64,000 nucleotides of DNA from Shewanella piezotolerans WP3 (GTDB lineage: Bacteria > Pseudomonadota > Gammaproteobacteria > Enterobacterales > Shewanellaceae). Below the pieces are notes generated by a model. It searched no databases. It saw only the letters and a list, made by a program, of their open reading frames with translations, and had not been told where the DNA came from. The number at the start of each line of letters is the position of its first letter. Position 1 is the stretch's first letter. The stretch spans positions 4,073,501 to 4,137,500 of the forward strand of contig NC_011566.1 in assembly GCF_000014885.1 (NCBI RefSeq). Direction: 5' to 3'. The position numbers were made by a program, and so were the translations under genes. This document shows, in pieces, positions 17,937 to 26,849 of this stretch.

Positions 17937-18632
17937 ATGATTGAGATTGAATATTCAATTGGTGAGATAACCACCTTAATGTTTGTAAACGCCGAGCACA
18001 CATTTTTTCTCAGTACACAAAGCTGGACAAAAGCCAAAGAACTCAAAGTAGGTTCTACGATATTGGCAAAAAATGGCGCCATTGCTGAAATTACCAATAT
18101 CAAGGTTGTAGAAGGGCAATACCAATGCCACGACTTAATGGTCAGCCACAATCATCACTATTTCATATCTGAACAAAGTCAGTCACTTGGCGCTGTATAT
18201 ACCGGCACATTACCCAGTAATGAACTTGAACGGGTGGCATTTCTATTAGCCGATAAGCCTTCACATTTTGCAGATGGTCAACCCACGGGTAACCATAGTG
18301 GTCCCTGGGTAGCAGCGAGATATATAGGGGCAAACTCTAGCGAAGATGTCATAGCATGGGGGCGAGCAAATGACTTGATGTGCGCCGAAGATGCGGCAAT
18401 TAGCAATCTACGCTTAAAACTAGGCAGTCAAAAAAAATTGCACCAAGGTAATGTCGAGATCTCCCACGCATACATAAGGAAGTACACTAAGAAAGGCCGC
18501 GTCGTAAACAAGATGAGTCCCTGTCTGCATTGCCGAGATAACTATGGCAGCGCACTAAATGACGGCTCTTTAGGCGCCAGCGATATCACTAAAAGTCATC
18601 GAGACCGCCTGCCCTCCTCAAAATCCGATTAA
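17937..18632 (+). CDS. Orphan polymorphic-toxin fragment: C-terminal half of a HINT domain plus deaminase-like domain
   Basis: A 231-aa ORF. Residues 1-85 read like the second half of a HINT/intein-type autoprocessing domain: VNAEHTFFLSTQSWTKAKEL, LKVGSTILAKNG, then DLMVSHNHHYFI. The N-terminal half with the nucleophilic Cys is missing, and an in-frame stop at 17901 blocks upstream extension. Residues about 120-215 carry a cytidine-deaminase-like zinc signature, CAE (LMCAEDAAI) and PCxxC (MSPCLHCRDNYG), in the order used by polymorphic-toxin deaminases. HINT followed by a deaminase is a known toxin C-terminal layout, so this looks like a decayed or displaced cassette. No immunity gene follows. 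A TATAAT at 17856-17861 could be a promoter. Whether it is expressed is unknown; the deaminase family is not assigned. Confidence 0.65.
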   Translation: MIEIEYSIGEITTLMFVNAEHTFFLSTQSWTKAKELKVGSTILAKNGAIAEITNIKVVEGQYQCHDLMVSHNHHYFISEQSQSLGAVYTGTLPSNELERVAFLLADKPSHFADGQPTGNHSGPWVAARYIGANSSEDVIAWGRANDLMCAEDAAISNLRLKLGSQKKLHQGNVEISHAYIRKYTKKGRVVNKMSPCLHCRDNYGSALNDGSLGASDITKSHRDRLPSSKSD

Positions 18633-18709
18633 CACGCTTTATCAGTTTCGCGAGTATTAAAAAGGCTATACTCGCGCATAACCTTTTGTCTTGTAGACTA
18701 TCACAGCTA

Positions 18710-19036
18710 ATACCAATCAGTATAAAGATTTGATCACTCAGCGAGAGTTTAGCGACTTTGAGGTAAGGTCATTAAATGCTCCTGCATTAATGACATTCAC
18801 CACATCCATGTGGTTAGCAATGAATGAAGAGCATAGTTAAACTAGGTTCAAATTCATTAACGCAGCATCAAAGCCGCTAAAACTCGCCTTTAGGAGTGTT
18901 TTTGGCTTGCTACTTCTGCGTTGAATAAACTCATAAGGGAATAACCATTATGTCATTACTCACTTTGAATTAGCCGGCCTTGAATTAGCGAGCCAAAAAC
19001 GCTCTGAGTAGATCAACTTCTTATACTGATTGGTAT
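18710..19036. mobile_element. MITE-like element, ends ATACCAATCAGTATAA (type 1)
   Basis: This 327-bp non-coding element has inverted ends: ataccaatcagtataa at 18710 and its reverse complement ending at 19036. Similarity continues inward for about 30 bp (ttgatc, ctc). It fills the whole 425-bp gap between the toxin fragment and the next gene. Internally it has a small hairpin (gtcattaa / ttaatgac, near 18768-18793) and, on the minus strand at 18912-18949, the core shared with the elements at 27.0 and 41.2 kb. No transposase is encoded. Confidence 0.75.
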
Positions 19037-19058
19037 AACACCCTATTAAAGTAGGTGT

Positions 19059-19502
19059 TTATTTGCCTTCAATAACCGCTTTAATGCTATTAAGCATAGA
19101 GCGATCGGTTCGTGACTTTTTAAGTTTACGAACGCTTTCTTTTAACGATGCATCAGACAGACGAGTGAAAATCCCGTTATACTCTTTTTCAGCAATCTCA
19201 TCATCGGTCTCAGCCATTTCGGCAATATCTTGCGCCACTCGACTTAACTGAAACCAAGCATTGGCGATATAGAATCCATGGAAATCTTCTTTTGGTAATA
19301 ATGCTCTAGCACTAGCGGGCAGTGCATCCCAACCACTATTGAATTTAAGATCGGTATCTTCAATCAGCTCATTACAAAGGTTTGCATAAGCCTCTAGTAA
19401 ATTTTCTGGGATCTGATCCATCGGCATAACCGTATTACAAACATTTAATGCCACCAGCTCAGCACGTGCCCTATATTCTGCGTTTATCTCAGTCATTTTC
19501 AA
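19059..19502 (-). CDS. Conserved hypothetical protein (DUF3069-like)
   Basis: A 147-aa acidic, mainly helical cytoplasmic protein with no signal peptide. No motif points to a reaction. The composition and length recall the DUF3069 proteins of Shewanella and Vibrio, but I cannot confirm that by eye. Trp- and Phe-containing helices (GWDALPASARALLPKEDFHGFYIANAWFQLS is split around residue 70) suggest a packed globular domain. It is monocistronic. The type-1 element begins 22 bp beyond its stop codon and may have replaced its terminator. Confidence 0.7.
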   Translation of the reverse strand: MKMTEINAEYRARAELVALNVCNTVMPMDQIPENLLEAYANLCNELIEDTDLKFNSGWDALPASARALLPKEDFHGFYIANAWFQLSRVAQDIAEMAETDDEIAEKEYNGIFTRLSDASLKESVRKLKKSRTDRSMLNSIKAVIEGK

Positions 19503-19715
19503 TCTCTATTACAATTTCTAATATGGCCTACAGTGTGTATTCAATCTATATGCCATTGCTACATCTGCAAGCTGCTTGTTATACAGATCCTCCCGAATAA
19601 AAGCAAAAGGAGTATTTAGCAGAATGAAATGCTGTAACCCGTATAATAAATACTCAGTTTAACTGGCGCTTGTTGGGATACAATATCCTTATCAATTCAT
19701 ATACTTCGACGTACT

Positions 19716-21650
19716 ATGAGTAAAATGGCCATAATAAAAAAACTAAGCCTAGCTCTGTGCTTATCTTGCTTACAGCTCTTTAGTAGTATTAGTGCAGCGG
19801 CCTCCACTAGCACTGAAAACCACGCCGAACAAAGCCGTACAGCAGCTCAACAACGGATCGATACGCTGTTTGTCTATATAGACAGCGATGAAATTGAAGA
19901 TTTCACTGAATTTGAAGCTGCAATGGCAGAGGTAGAATCACTGCTGCAAGCTGACGATACAGCTCGTCAAGCCCGTTACATTCGCTTTCAATGCCGCTTA
20001 TTTGATAGCGAAATCGAAGGGGAGACTGAAAAAGCGATTGCCTTTGCCAGCAATGCGCTCAAAAATCCAATGATGCTGCAATATCATCAGGACAGGCTTG
20101 ATTTAAAGCTATGCCACACCTGGTTTATACAAGAGTCTGGTGACGTAGAACGCGCGATAAAAGGCTACAGCGAGGTGATAGAAGAGGCAACACTGCGTCA
20201 AGAGTTACTACAAATTGCCGATGCTAGTTCGCACCGTGGTGCCCTACTCCACTACCAAGGTCACTTCACTCAAAGCTTAGAAGATCTCATTACCGCTCAC
20301 GCTCTTTTCCAGAGATTAAACCGTCCAATAGAAGCTGAAGACCTTCTTGTAGGTATTGCCACCATCTTCCGTAAAATCGGTGATTATGAAAATGCGCTTA
20401 AATACTATCTGCAAATAGAAGTAAGGCATGCTAAAGATCAAGAGCTAGATTATCACAATTATGTGCAAGTAATGATAGGCATCGTAGAAGAGAAACTAGG
20501 TAATCTAGAGGCAGCCTTAAGCCGCTTTACAGCGGCCTACCAATATTGGGACTCCCAAGAAAAAATAGAAGTAAAAGCCGAAGTTGCCGTTAATCTAGCC
20601 AGCGTGTTCATTGAGATGGGAAACATACCGCAAGCGATGGTTTATCTTGATGAAGCCGAAGCGGTGGTCAAAGCTGATAATTTTGCAATCTATAGCTTTA
20701 TGAAACTCTTTCGGGCGAAGGCATTACTACTAAGCAACCAACTTGATGAAGCACATTTGAATATCGATGCCGCGCGCATCTCATTCGACTCAGTAAGCAA
20801 TCTACGTGGCACTGAGCAGTTACTAGAGTTAGAGAGTAAGCTATTTTCTAAGGAACAGGATTATCAGCGTGCTTTTGCATCGCTTAGCCAATATGTCGAT
20901 ATTAATAAACAGCTAAATGAGCAGCGAACTTCAAGCAAAACCATCGCCATGCGAACTCAGTTTAACTCACAGCAAGTAGAGCAAGAAAACAAACACCTTG
21001 TTGAAAATCAGAAATTAAAACAACAGGAAGTTGAGATCCTAGAGATAAATAAGTTACAGCAGCTGATCATCATCCTCATGGGCAGCATCATTTTAGTGAT
21101 CTTAGCGGTATTAACCTTCAAACAATCCCAAAAAAATAGAATGCTGTCCATTTTGGCCATGACGGACCATCTAACCCAGCTACCTAATCGACGTCAGATC
21201 TATCTAAAAGCACAAGCGTTTTTCAACCATGCACGTAACCATAACAGCGAGCTTTCTGTTATCAGCTTTGATGCCGACCACTTTAAACGCATCAATGACA
21301 CCTTTGGTCATGAAACTGGCGATGTCGCCCTGCAAACCTTAGCAATCTCAGCACAAGAGCTGATGAGAAAGCCGCAAATAGTTGGACGAACAGGCGGCGA
21401 AGAATTTTTGATTTTACTGCCGGACACCAATCTAACTGCAGCAATGCGCATCGCAACTCAACTAATAAATAATGTAAAAGATGCAGACTACCGTGCACTA
21501 CCAACAGGCTTTACCCTGACGATTAGCGCAGGCGTTGCAACATTACAGGCATCAGACCTACAGTTAGCAACACTCATCAATCGCGCAGATGATGCCCTTT
21601 ACAGCGCAAAAAATGCTGGTCGCAATCAAGCAGTTTGTCAAAAGTGCTAA
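19716..21650 (+). CDS. TPR-sensor diguanylate cyclase (GGDEF) membrane protein
   Basis: Makes cyclic di-GMP from two GTP. Order over 644 aa: signal peptide (residues 1-29); about 400 residues of periplasmic TPR-like helical repeats (for example ALLHYQGHFTQSLEDLITAH, IFRKIGDYENALKYYLQIE); a coiled coil; one membrane helix (about 448-470, LIIILMGSIILVILAVLTF); and a GGDEF domain from TDHLTQLPNRRQ to the end. The active loop is GGEEF at 560-564, so it should be catalytic. The usual inhibitory RxxD site just upstream reads RKPQ, so product inhibition at that site is probably lost. The ligand of the TPR sensor is unknown. Monocistronic. Confidence 0.9.
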   Translation: MSKMAIIKKLSLALCLSCLQLFSSISAAASTSTENHAEQSRTAAQQRIDTLFVYIDSDEIEDFTEFEAAMAEVESLLQADDTARQARYIRFQCRLFDSEIEGETEKAIAFASNALKNPMMLQYHQDRLDLKLCHTWFIQESGDVERAIKGYSEVIEEATLRQELLQIADASSHRGALLHYQGHFTQSLEDLITAHALFQRLNRPIEAEDLLVGIATIFRKIGDYENALKYYLQIEVRHAKDQELDYHNYVQVMIGIVEEKLGNLEAALSRFTAAYQYWDSQEKIEVKAEVAVNLASVFIEMGNIPQAMVYLDEAEAVVKADNFAIYSFMKLFRAKALLLSNQLDEAHLNIDAARISFDSVSNLRGTEQLLELESKLFSKEQDYQRAFASLSQYVDINKQLNEQRTSSKTIAMRTQFNSQQVEQENKHLVENQKLKQQEVEILEINKLQQLIIILMGSIILVILAVLTFKQSQKNRMLSILAMTDHLTQLPNRRQIYLKAQAFFNHARNHNSELSVISFDADHFKRINDTFGHETGDVALQTLAISAQELMRKPQIVGRTGGEEFLILLPDTNLTAAMRIATQLINNVKDADYRALPTGFTLTISAGVATLQASDLQLATLINRADDALYSAKNAGRNQAVCQKC

Positions 21651-21736
21651 TGCCTATTCGTTAATAGGGAGCAGAGGATTTCAGCGTAGGAGAATTGCTG
21701 CTATTATTAGCGGTCACTCTTAAGCGTTTTTTACCT

Positions 21737-22921
21737 ATGCCAAATTCTGATTGCGAACTGAACCCCATAATCCAAATATCCCCAGAAACACTGCGTAGAC
21801 TGGCAGAGCAGGTAAAGGTCTGGGGCCAAGAACTGGGCTTTGCACAAATCGGTATTTGCGATACTGATCTCACCGAGGAGGAGCCTAAACTACAGCAGTG
21901 GTTAGACAACGACTATCACGGCGAGATGAGTTACATGGCCAACCACGGCATGATGCGCGCAAGACCTCATGAGTTACACCCTGGCACACGACGAGTCATC
22001 AGTGCCAGGATGGACTACCTGCCACCCAATGCCGGTTTTGCTACCAATTTAAAAGACCCTAATTTAGCTTATATCTCGCGTTATGCTGGTGGTCGTGATT
22101 ACCACAAAATGATCCGTAACCGCCTGAAAAAACTCGGTGACAAAATAGAAGTAGAGCTTAAAACACTAGGATTTAGCCAGCCAAACTCACGCCCTTTTGT
22201 CGATTCAGCGCCGATCCTTGAGCGCCCTCTTGCTGATAAAGCAGGCTTAGGCTGGACTGGTAAACACAGCTTACTGCTGAATAGCGATGCTGGCAGTTGG
22301 TTTTTTCTGGGAGAACTATTTATAGACCTTCCACTTCCTGTCGACGTGCCTGTTAAAGCAGACTGTAATACCTGTGTTGCCTGTATTAAGTCTTGCCCTA
22401 CCAATGCCATTGTAGAGCCTTATATCGTTGATGGGCGTCGCTGTATCTCCTACCTCACCATTGAGCTTCAAGGTGCTATTCCTACTGAGTTTCGCCAAGC
22501 AATTGGCAATCGTATATATGGCTGTGATGACTGCCAGCTAGTCTGCCCAGTTAATAGCCAGGCACCTATCACCAATGAGCAAGATTTTCATACCCGCGGA
22601 CCATTACAACAACCAGAACTATTAACTTTGTTTGCTTGGAGTGAGGCTGAGTTTCTGAAACTCACCGAAGGTAGCGCTATTCGCCGTATTGGCCATAAGC
22701 GCTGGCTGCGTAACATTGCTATAGCACTTGGTAATGCCCCAACAAACGCATCAATAATTGCGGCACTAGAATCGAGAAAGCTATCTGATGAAGTGGACGA
22801 AATGGTAATTGAGCATATCGACTGGGCACTCGAGCAGCAGCGTAGCAAACACGCTGAACTCAGCCGTAAAACACAACGAGTGATCCGTACAGTGGAAAAA
22901 GGGTTAGCACGTGATGCGTAA
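21737..22921 (+). CDS. queG: tRNA epoxyqueuosine(34) reductase QueG
   Basis: Cobalamin- and iron-sulfur-dependent enzyme that reduces epoxyqueuosine to queuosine in the wobble base of tRNA. The C-terminal half has two 4Fe-4S motifs, CNTCVACIKSCPTNAI and a second CxxCxxxCP (CDDCQLVCP). The N-terminal domain includes AQIGICDTDL and SYMANHGMMRARP. A longer reading begins at a TTG (21695), but its SD is only 2 bp away. The ATG at 21737 gives the normal N-terminus and a 394-aa protein. It follows the cyclase gene by 86 bp. Confidence 0.93.
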   Translation: MPNSDCELNPIIQISPETLRRLAEQVKVWGQELGFAQIGICDTDLTEEEPKLQQWLDNDYHGEMSYMANHGMMRARPHELHPGTRRVISARMDYLPPNAGFATNLKDPNLAYISRYAGGRDYHKMIRNRLKKLGDKIEVELKTLGFSQPNSRPFVDSAPILERPLADKAGLGWTGKHSLLLNSDAGSWFFLGELFIDLPLPVDVPVKADCNTCVACIKSCPTNAIVEPYIVDGRRCISYLTIELQGAIPTEFRQAIGNRIYGCDDCQLVCPVNSQAPITNEQDFHTRGPLQQPELLTLFAWSEAEFLKLTEGSAIRRIGHKRWLRNIAIALGNAPTNASIIAALESRKLSDEVDEMVIEHIDWALEQQRSKHAELSRKTQRVIRTVEKGLARDA

Positions 22922-22956
22922 CCCCTATATCAGTTAAAGCAGCGAAGCGAATACTA

Positions 22957-23166
22957 TTATTTAGGGTTAAGTGTAAATCCTACTTTCACAGTCACTTGCC
23001 AATGAGCAATCATTCCCTCTTCTAAATGGCCTCGAGTTTCGGTTACCTGAAACCACCTTAAATGCTGTAGCGATTCATTGGCGGCTGCTATTGCGTTTTT
23101 GATCGCTTCATCAGAGCTAATAGGCGACGAACCCGTAAGCTCAATAATCTTGTAGGTATGACTCAT
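22957..23166 (-). CDS. Dodecin-family flavin-binding protein
   Basis: A 69-aa protein that folds as one strand-helix-strand-strand unit and assembles into a hollow dodecamer storing flavin or related cofactors. Family features are the opening HTYKIIELTGSSP, the SSDEAIKNAIAAANESL helix, RWFQVTETRGHLEEG with the flavin-stacking Trp, and the final strand VTVKVGF. The start at 23166 (MSHTYK) has GGAG 6 bp before it. The four-residue longer TTG form is less likely. Monocistronic. Confidence 0.9.
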   Translation of the reverse strand: MSHTYKIIELTGSSPISSDEAIKNAIAAANESLQHLRWFQVTETRGHLEEGMIAHWQVTVKVGFTLNPK

Positions 23167-23285
23167 AACAAGCTCCAACAGGGTAAAACAGAATGATGCT
23201 TACCAGTATAGAACACCTGTCAAAGAGAGTAGGCTTTTGCTACCTCAGATAAAGTAGCCTTGAATTTAACCCTGCAACTAAGATG

Positions 23286-23312
23286 AAAAGGTAACCCATG
23301 AGGTTACCTTTT
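23286..23312. terminator. Terminator hairpin after scsD
   Basis: AAAAGGTAACC ... GGTTACCTTTT is a symmetric 11-bp stem with a very short loop and A/T runs both sides, 27 bp beyond the scsD stop codon on the minus strand. Confidence 0.8.
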
Positions 23313-23338
23313 AACGAGCATATGTGCGGCTAATCCAC

Positions 23339-23863
23339 TTAGGCTAGCAACATCCGCCACCACATACCCGGCAAGCTGGTAAAACCGCTGGTATAAAACT
23401 GCAGCTCACCGTCTTTAATCACCATCAATGTCGGTGTCACGTTGACGGACCAATCATGAGCCAATCGCCCTCTGTGATCATTAATTACCGGAAAGTCATA
23501 TTGCTTGTGCTTCAAGTACTGACTAAGCTTTTCATCTTCGCCCGAGTTCATCGCAACTGTAACCACTGAGTATTGGCTTGCCATAATATCAACCGATGGA
23601 CTTACAAAGCTGCACACCAGGCACCATGTTCCCCAGAAATAAACCAATACAGGTTCTTGATAACTCATCGCTAAAACATCAACGCCATTGCCGTTGAGCG
23701 TCATAGCTTGTAAGTCAGGTAGATTATCAGTTGGGATATCCTTACTACGCCACAGGTCGATAGCGGCCGAGAATAATGTAAACAACAGCAACATAATGGC
23801 TAGTTGTTTTACCCCGTTTAACACTCTGGCTAACATGGGCTTTGAAGGTGCTTTCTTATCCAT
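23339..23863 (-). CDS. scsD: ScsD-like membrane-anchored thioredoxin-fold protein
   Basis: Protein disulfide oxidoreductase of the TlpA/ScsD type. From the ATG at 23863 it has 174 aa, one N-terminal membrane anchor (LAIMLLLFTLFSAAIDLW), then a periplasmic thioredoxin fold. The active site is WCLVC (GTWCLVCSFVSP) and the cis-Pro is in VTPTLMVI. This start overlaps the scsC stop by 8 bp, and GAGGAGCAAAAGG upstream provides a ribosome site inside scsC, so translation is coupled. A start 16 codons upstream would enlarge the overlap. Third gene of scsBCD, linked to copper and oxidative-stress tolerance in other bacteria. Confidence 0.85.
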   Translation of the reverse strand: MDKKAPSKPMLARVLNGVKQLAIMLLLFTLFSAAIDLWRSKDIPTDNLPDLQAMTLNGNGVDVLAMSYQEPVLVYFWGTWCLVCSFVSPSVDIMASQYSVVTVAMNSGEDEKLSQYLKHKQYDFPVINDHRGRLAHDWSVNVTPTLMVIKDGELQFYTSGFTSLPGMWWRMLLA

Positions 23864-24641
23864 CCTTTTGCTCCTCAAGCGCACTCTCAACTGCTTTTTT
23901 AAGCGTTTCAAAAGGTACTAAACCAGGGATAACTTGCTCGCCAATAATCATACTCGGAGTACCGCGAAAGCCAAGCTGGCGCATAAGTTGTAGATTATTA
24001 TCCACAATACTATCGACTCTACTGTCTTTCTGGTTTAACCAATCTTGTGTTTTGGTTAACTTAGCCACTTTAGCAATGGTGGCAGAGTCGAGTCGTCGCG
24101 GAGCCGCCATCAAAGTATCTTTAAGTGCTTGGTACTTTTCCGGCTCATTCAACCAAACAGTTTGAGCCAAATCTACAGCGTCTTCAGCCCCTTTTCCTTG
24201 TAACGGTACCATTTTTATTATGATTTTTAACTGTGGAAACGCAGCCATTAACTGCTCCAACTCAGGCTCTAACTTCTTACAGTAAGGACAGTTAAAGTCA
24301 GTAAAGTAAACCATGGTTAGCTCTGGGTTTTCGGCACCTTTCCAAGGATCAGTTTTGGAATTGAACAGAGATTGCTGATGCTGTTTAATAAGCGATTTTA
24401 CACTTGCTTGCTGTGAACCTTGTTCACGTATTTGCATCGCAATAACAGCTTCTTTAAGTAAATCTGGATCATTGACCAACATCTCTTTGACTATCGCTCT
24501 TACCTCTTGTTGCTGCGCAGTATTAAGGCTTGTATTAGCCGCATTGACCGTTGTACTACTTATCGCTTGAATCGTAATAAATGTTGCAATTATGGCAAAT
24601 GTCACGCCAATAATGGCTTTAATTTTTATGGTAAAATTCAT
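23856..24641 (-). CDS. scsC: ScsC-like DsbA-family disulfide isomerase/oxidoreductase
   Basis: Periplasmic thiol-disulfide enzyme, 261 aa, with an N-terminal membrane segment or signal peptide (IIGVTFAIIATFITIQAIS). A helical arm (EVRAIVKEMLVNDPDLLKEA) follows; in ScsC homologues it trimerises the protein. Then comes a DsbA-type domain with CPYC (DFNCPYCKKLEPEL) and cis-Pro in GTPSMIIG. In other species ScsC is kept reduced by ScsB and shuffles disulfides damaged by copper. Second gene of the scs operon, 132 bp after scsB and overlapping scsD. Confidence 0.88.
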   Translation of the reverse strand: MNFTIKIKAIIGVTFAIIATFITIQAISSTTVNAANTSLNTAQQQEVRAIVKEMLVNDPDLLKEAVIAMQIREQGSQQASVKSLIKQHQQSLFNSKTDPWKGAENPELTMVYFTDFNCPYCKKLEPELEQLMAAFPQLKIIIKMVPLQGKGAEDAVDLAQTVWLNEPEKYQALKDTLMAAPRRLDSATIAKVAKLTKTQDWLNQKDSRVDSIVDNNLQLMRQLGFRGTPSMIIGEQVIPGLVPFETLKKAVESALEEQKDG

Positions 24642-24773
24642 CTATATAGTCTCTTCAAAACTCTGCTACGGATTATCTTCAAAGCGCCTGGTGGCGATTA
24701 TCAATAGCAGTTATCAATAAATGGGGAACTCGCTAGCGTTGACGCTAGCGAATGAGATATTTCAGCAAGTCGA

Positions 24774-26849
24774 TTACAATTGAGCTGAAGCTTGATTGAT
24801 CGCATCGATCACTTGCTTTGCTGTAAGGATTACCGGCAACTCGATTCCATCAGGCGCATTGGGTCCATAAACCACATTAAACGGCACACCATAGCGATTA
24901 TGACTTTGCAAATAGTTAGTTATTGGTGCAGATGGCTTAGTCCAGTCACCAATGACAAGCTCCATATCAGCTTGCTTTAAACGGCTGTAGACTGGATCTT
25001 GCAAAATCACACCTACTTTGTTGGCTTTACAGGTGATACACCAATCTGCCGTGACATCCACAAACACAGTTTGCCCTTTGGCAACTTGTGCCTGAATGTC
25101 ACTTTGTTGAAGTGGTGTCCAACTTAAATCAGTAGGTAGCGGACGCGCCCAATTATCTGATGTTGCAAACGCTGTTATTGCACTAATGAGAATCGCCATG
25201 CTAACACTGGCAATGACCGCTGCCGCGCCATGTAGCCTTGCCATCAACACGATAAATAACAGCAGTAATATCGCTGCAACACCCCAAAGAATACCTGCAG
25301 AGATGAAGTTGGCTAACAAGCTAATTAACCAAAGGCTGGTGAGTAACAGTAAGCCTGCAAAAATAACTTTAACCACACTCATCCAACGGCCAGGTTTTGG
25401 AAAGTAATTTGCCACTTGAGGAGCAGCCGCCACCAATAACCAAGGCAATGCCATTCCTACAGCTAATGCGGTGAAAATAACAAACAGGCTCACCACGTCA
25501 GCCCCTAAGGCAAAGGCGACTGCTGTTCCTAAAAACGGCGCACTACAGGGCGTAGCTAATAGTGTGGCAAACATGCCTTGCAAGAAGTGGCCGCGGTTAT
25601 CATTGCCACCACTTGTGGCAAGCTTAGTTTGCAAGCTAGACGGCAGGTTGATCTCAAATGCGCCTAGCATATTGATGGCAAATACAGAGGTAACCAGCGC
25701 CATAAAGCCAATAAACCATGGGTTTTGGAACTGCACGCCCCAACCTATCGCCTGGCCAGTCATTTTTAAAGTTAGGATAAAGCCCGCTAATAGCCAAAAT
25801 GACACCAGAATTCCTAGCGCTGATGCTAAAAATTGCTGCCTAATTTGGGTTTTATTAAGATCCGGCGCCGCCACTACAGCACTTAACTTCATCCCCAATA
25901 CTGGTAAAACACATGGCATCACGTTTAGGATTAAACCACCAAGCAACGCTATCAGCATCATTGTCCATAATGGAGAGCTGTGGTTGACAATCTCCGCGGC
26001 CGTCACAACCGCAGTATATTCAATAGCATTTTCCGCTTCGATTAGCGTTATATTTAAACTTTTACCAATAACATCAGCTTCACCTAACCAGCTACTGCCG
26101 TCGAAAACGGCTTTCAGCTGCTTGCTCCCTTGCTCATCCTCAGTTGTCTCTATATGTTTAAGCTTAAAACTGACATCGGGTTCACCATCAATAATCACTT
26201 GTGGATATTGCCATTCGCCCTCTTTCAATATCACTTGAAGTTGTTGTTTTGAATTGTCCCAGCCAAGATTGATATCGGCCGATGTTTTACGTTGTGGTAC
26301 GCTAACTTTGGCCTTGTTATAGGCAAACATGGCCCCAGGATCGGCAGTTATTGTTTTAAGGTCAACATCTAGGTTGATGTCATAATCAGTTAGCACACAG
26401 ATATTGGTACAACTCGATAAAGTAAGTAGCCCTTTAAGCTCAAACGGCTGATTAATATCTTTAACCTTTACCTGCATGGGGAAGACTACATCATGCTTAT
26501 AACCAAAGGTCTGCAAGCCTAGTAACGAAAAAGCCTCAGGTGCAGGCCAATCCCAGCTGACATCGGCAAGATTACCTGAAGTATCCCATTTGATACTGGG
26601 AGCTATCCCTCCTTCTCCCGGACTGCGCCAATAGGTTTTCCAATCATCATCTAATTTTACCTCTAGCACAGCGGGCAAAGTATTGCTTACAGGATCGAGT
26701 TCACCCGTCAACATAAATCTAACTTGAACTGGCGGGTGATTTGGGTTTTCAATCCAATCGGTTGATTGTGCCAAAACAGAGCTGGATAATAAGCTCAGCA
26801 CCAGCAAAAAATATTTAATAGTTTTCAATTTTATCTCCGTAACAGACAT
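24774..26849 (-). CDS. scsB: ScsB-like DsbD-family transmembrane thiol reductase
   Basis: Moves electrons from cytoplasmic thioredoxin across the membrane to ScsC. Layout over 691 aa: signal peptide ending LLSSSVLAQS; large periplasmic domain with Cys-x3-Cys (SCTNICVLTDYD); eight-helix DsbD core with a Cys in PCVLPVLGMK and another in ATPCSAPFLG; C-terminal thioredoxin domain with CITC (DVTADWCITCKANK). The reading given starts at MSVTEIKL. A TTG seven codons later (26828) has GGAG 6 bp before it and yields a textbook signal peptide (residue 8 onward, KTIKYFLLVLSLL), so 26828 may be the true start. First gene of scsBCD. Confidence 0.88.
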   Translation of the reverse strand: MSVTEIKLKTIKYFLLVLSLLSSSVLAQSTDWIENPNHPPVQVRFMLTGELDPVSNTLPAVLEVKLDDDWKTYWRSPGEGGIAPSIKWDTSGNLADVSWDWPAPEAFSLLGLQTFGYKHDVVFPMQVKVKDINQPFELKGLLTLSSCTNICVLTDYDINLDVDLKTITADPGAMFAYNKAKVSVPQRKTSADINLGWDNSKQQLQVILKEGEWQYPQVIIDGEPDVSFKLKHIETTEDEQGSKQLKAVFDGSSWLGEADVIGKSLNITLIEAENAIEYTAVVTAAEIVNHSSPLWTMMLIALLGGLILNVMPCVLPVLGMKLSAVVAAPDLNKTQIRQQFLASALGILVSFWLLAGFILTLKMTGQAIGWGVQFQNPWFIGFMALVTSVFAINMLGAFEINLPSSLQTKLATSGGNDNRGHFLQGMFATLLATPCSAPFLGTAVAFALGADVVSLFVIFTALAVGMALPWLLVAAAPQVANYFPKPGRWMSVVKVIFAGLLLLTSLWLISLLANFISAGILWGVAAILLLLFIVLMARLHGAAAVIASVSMAILISAITAFATSDNWARPLPTDLSWTPLQQSDIQAQVAKGQTVFVDVTADWCITCKANKVGVILQDPVYSRLKQADMELVIGDWTKPSAPITNYLQSHNRYGVPFNVVYGPNAPDGIELPVILTAKQVIDAINQASAQL

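Noticed and set aside
24733..24751. Small palindrome (cgctagcg-ttga-cgctagcg) between scsB and scsC
   Set aside because: Short stem without a T-run; may be an RNA-stability hairpin but not a terminator I can support.
25471..26238. 255-codon plus-strand frame opposite scsB
   Set aside because: Antisense shadow of the DsbD-type membrane core; low-complexity composition typical of reversed hydrophobic codons.
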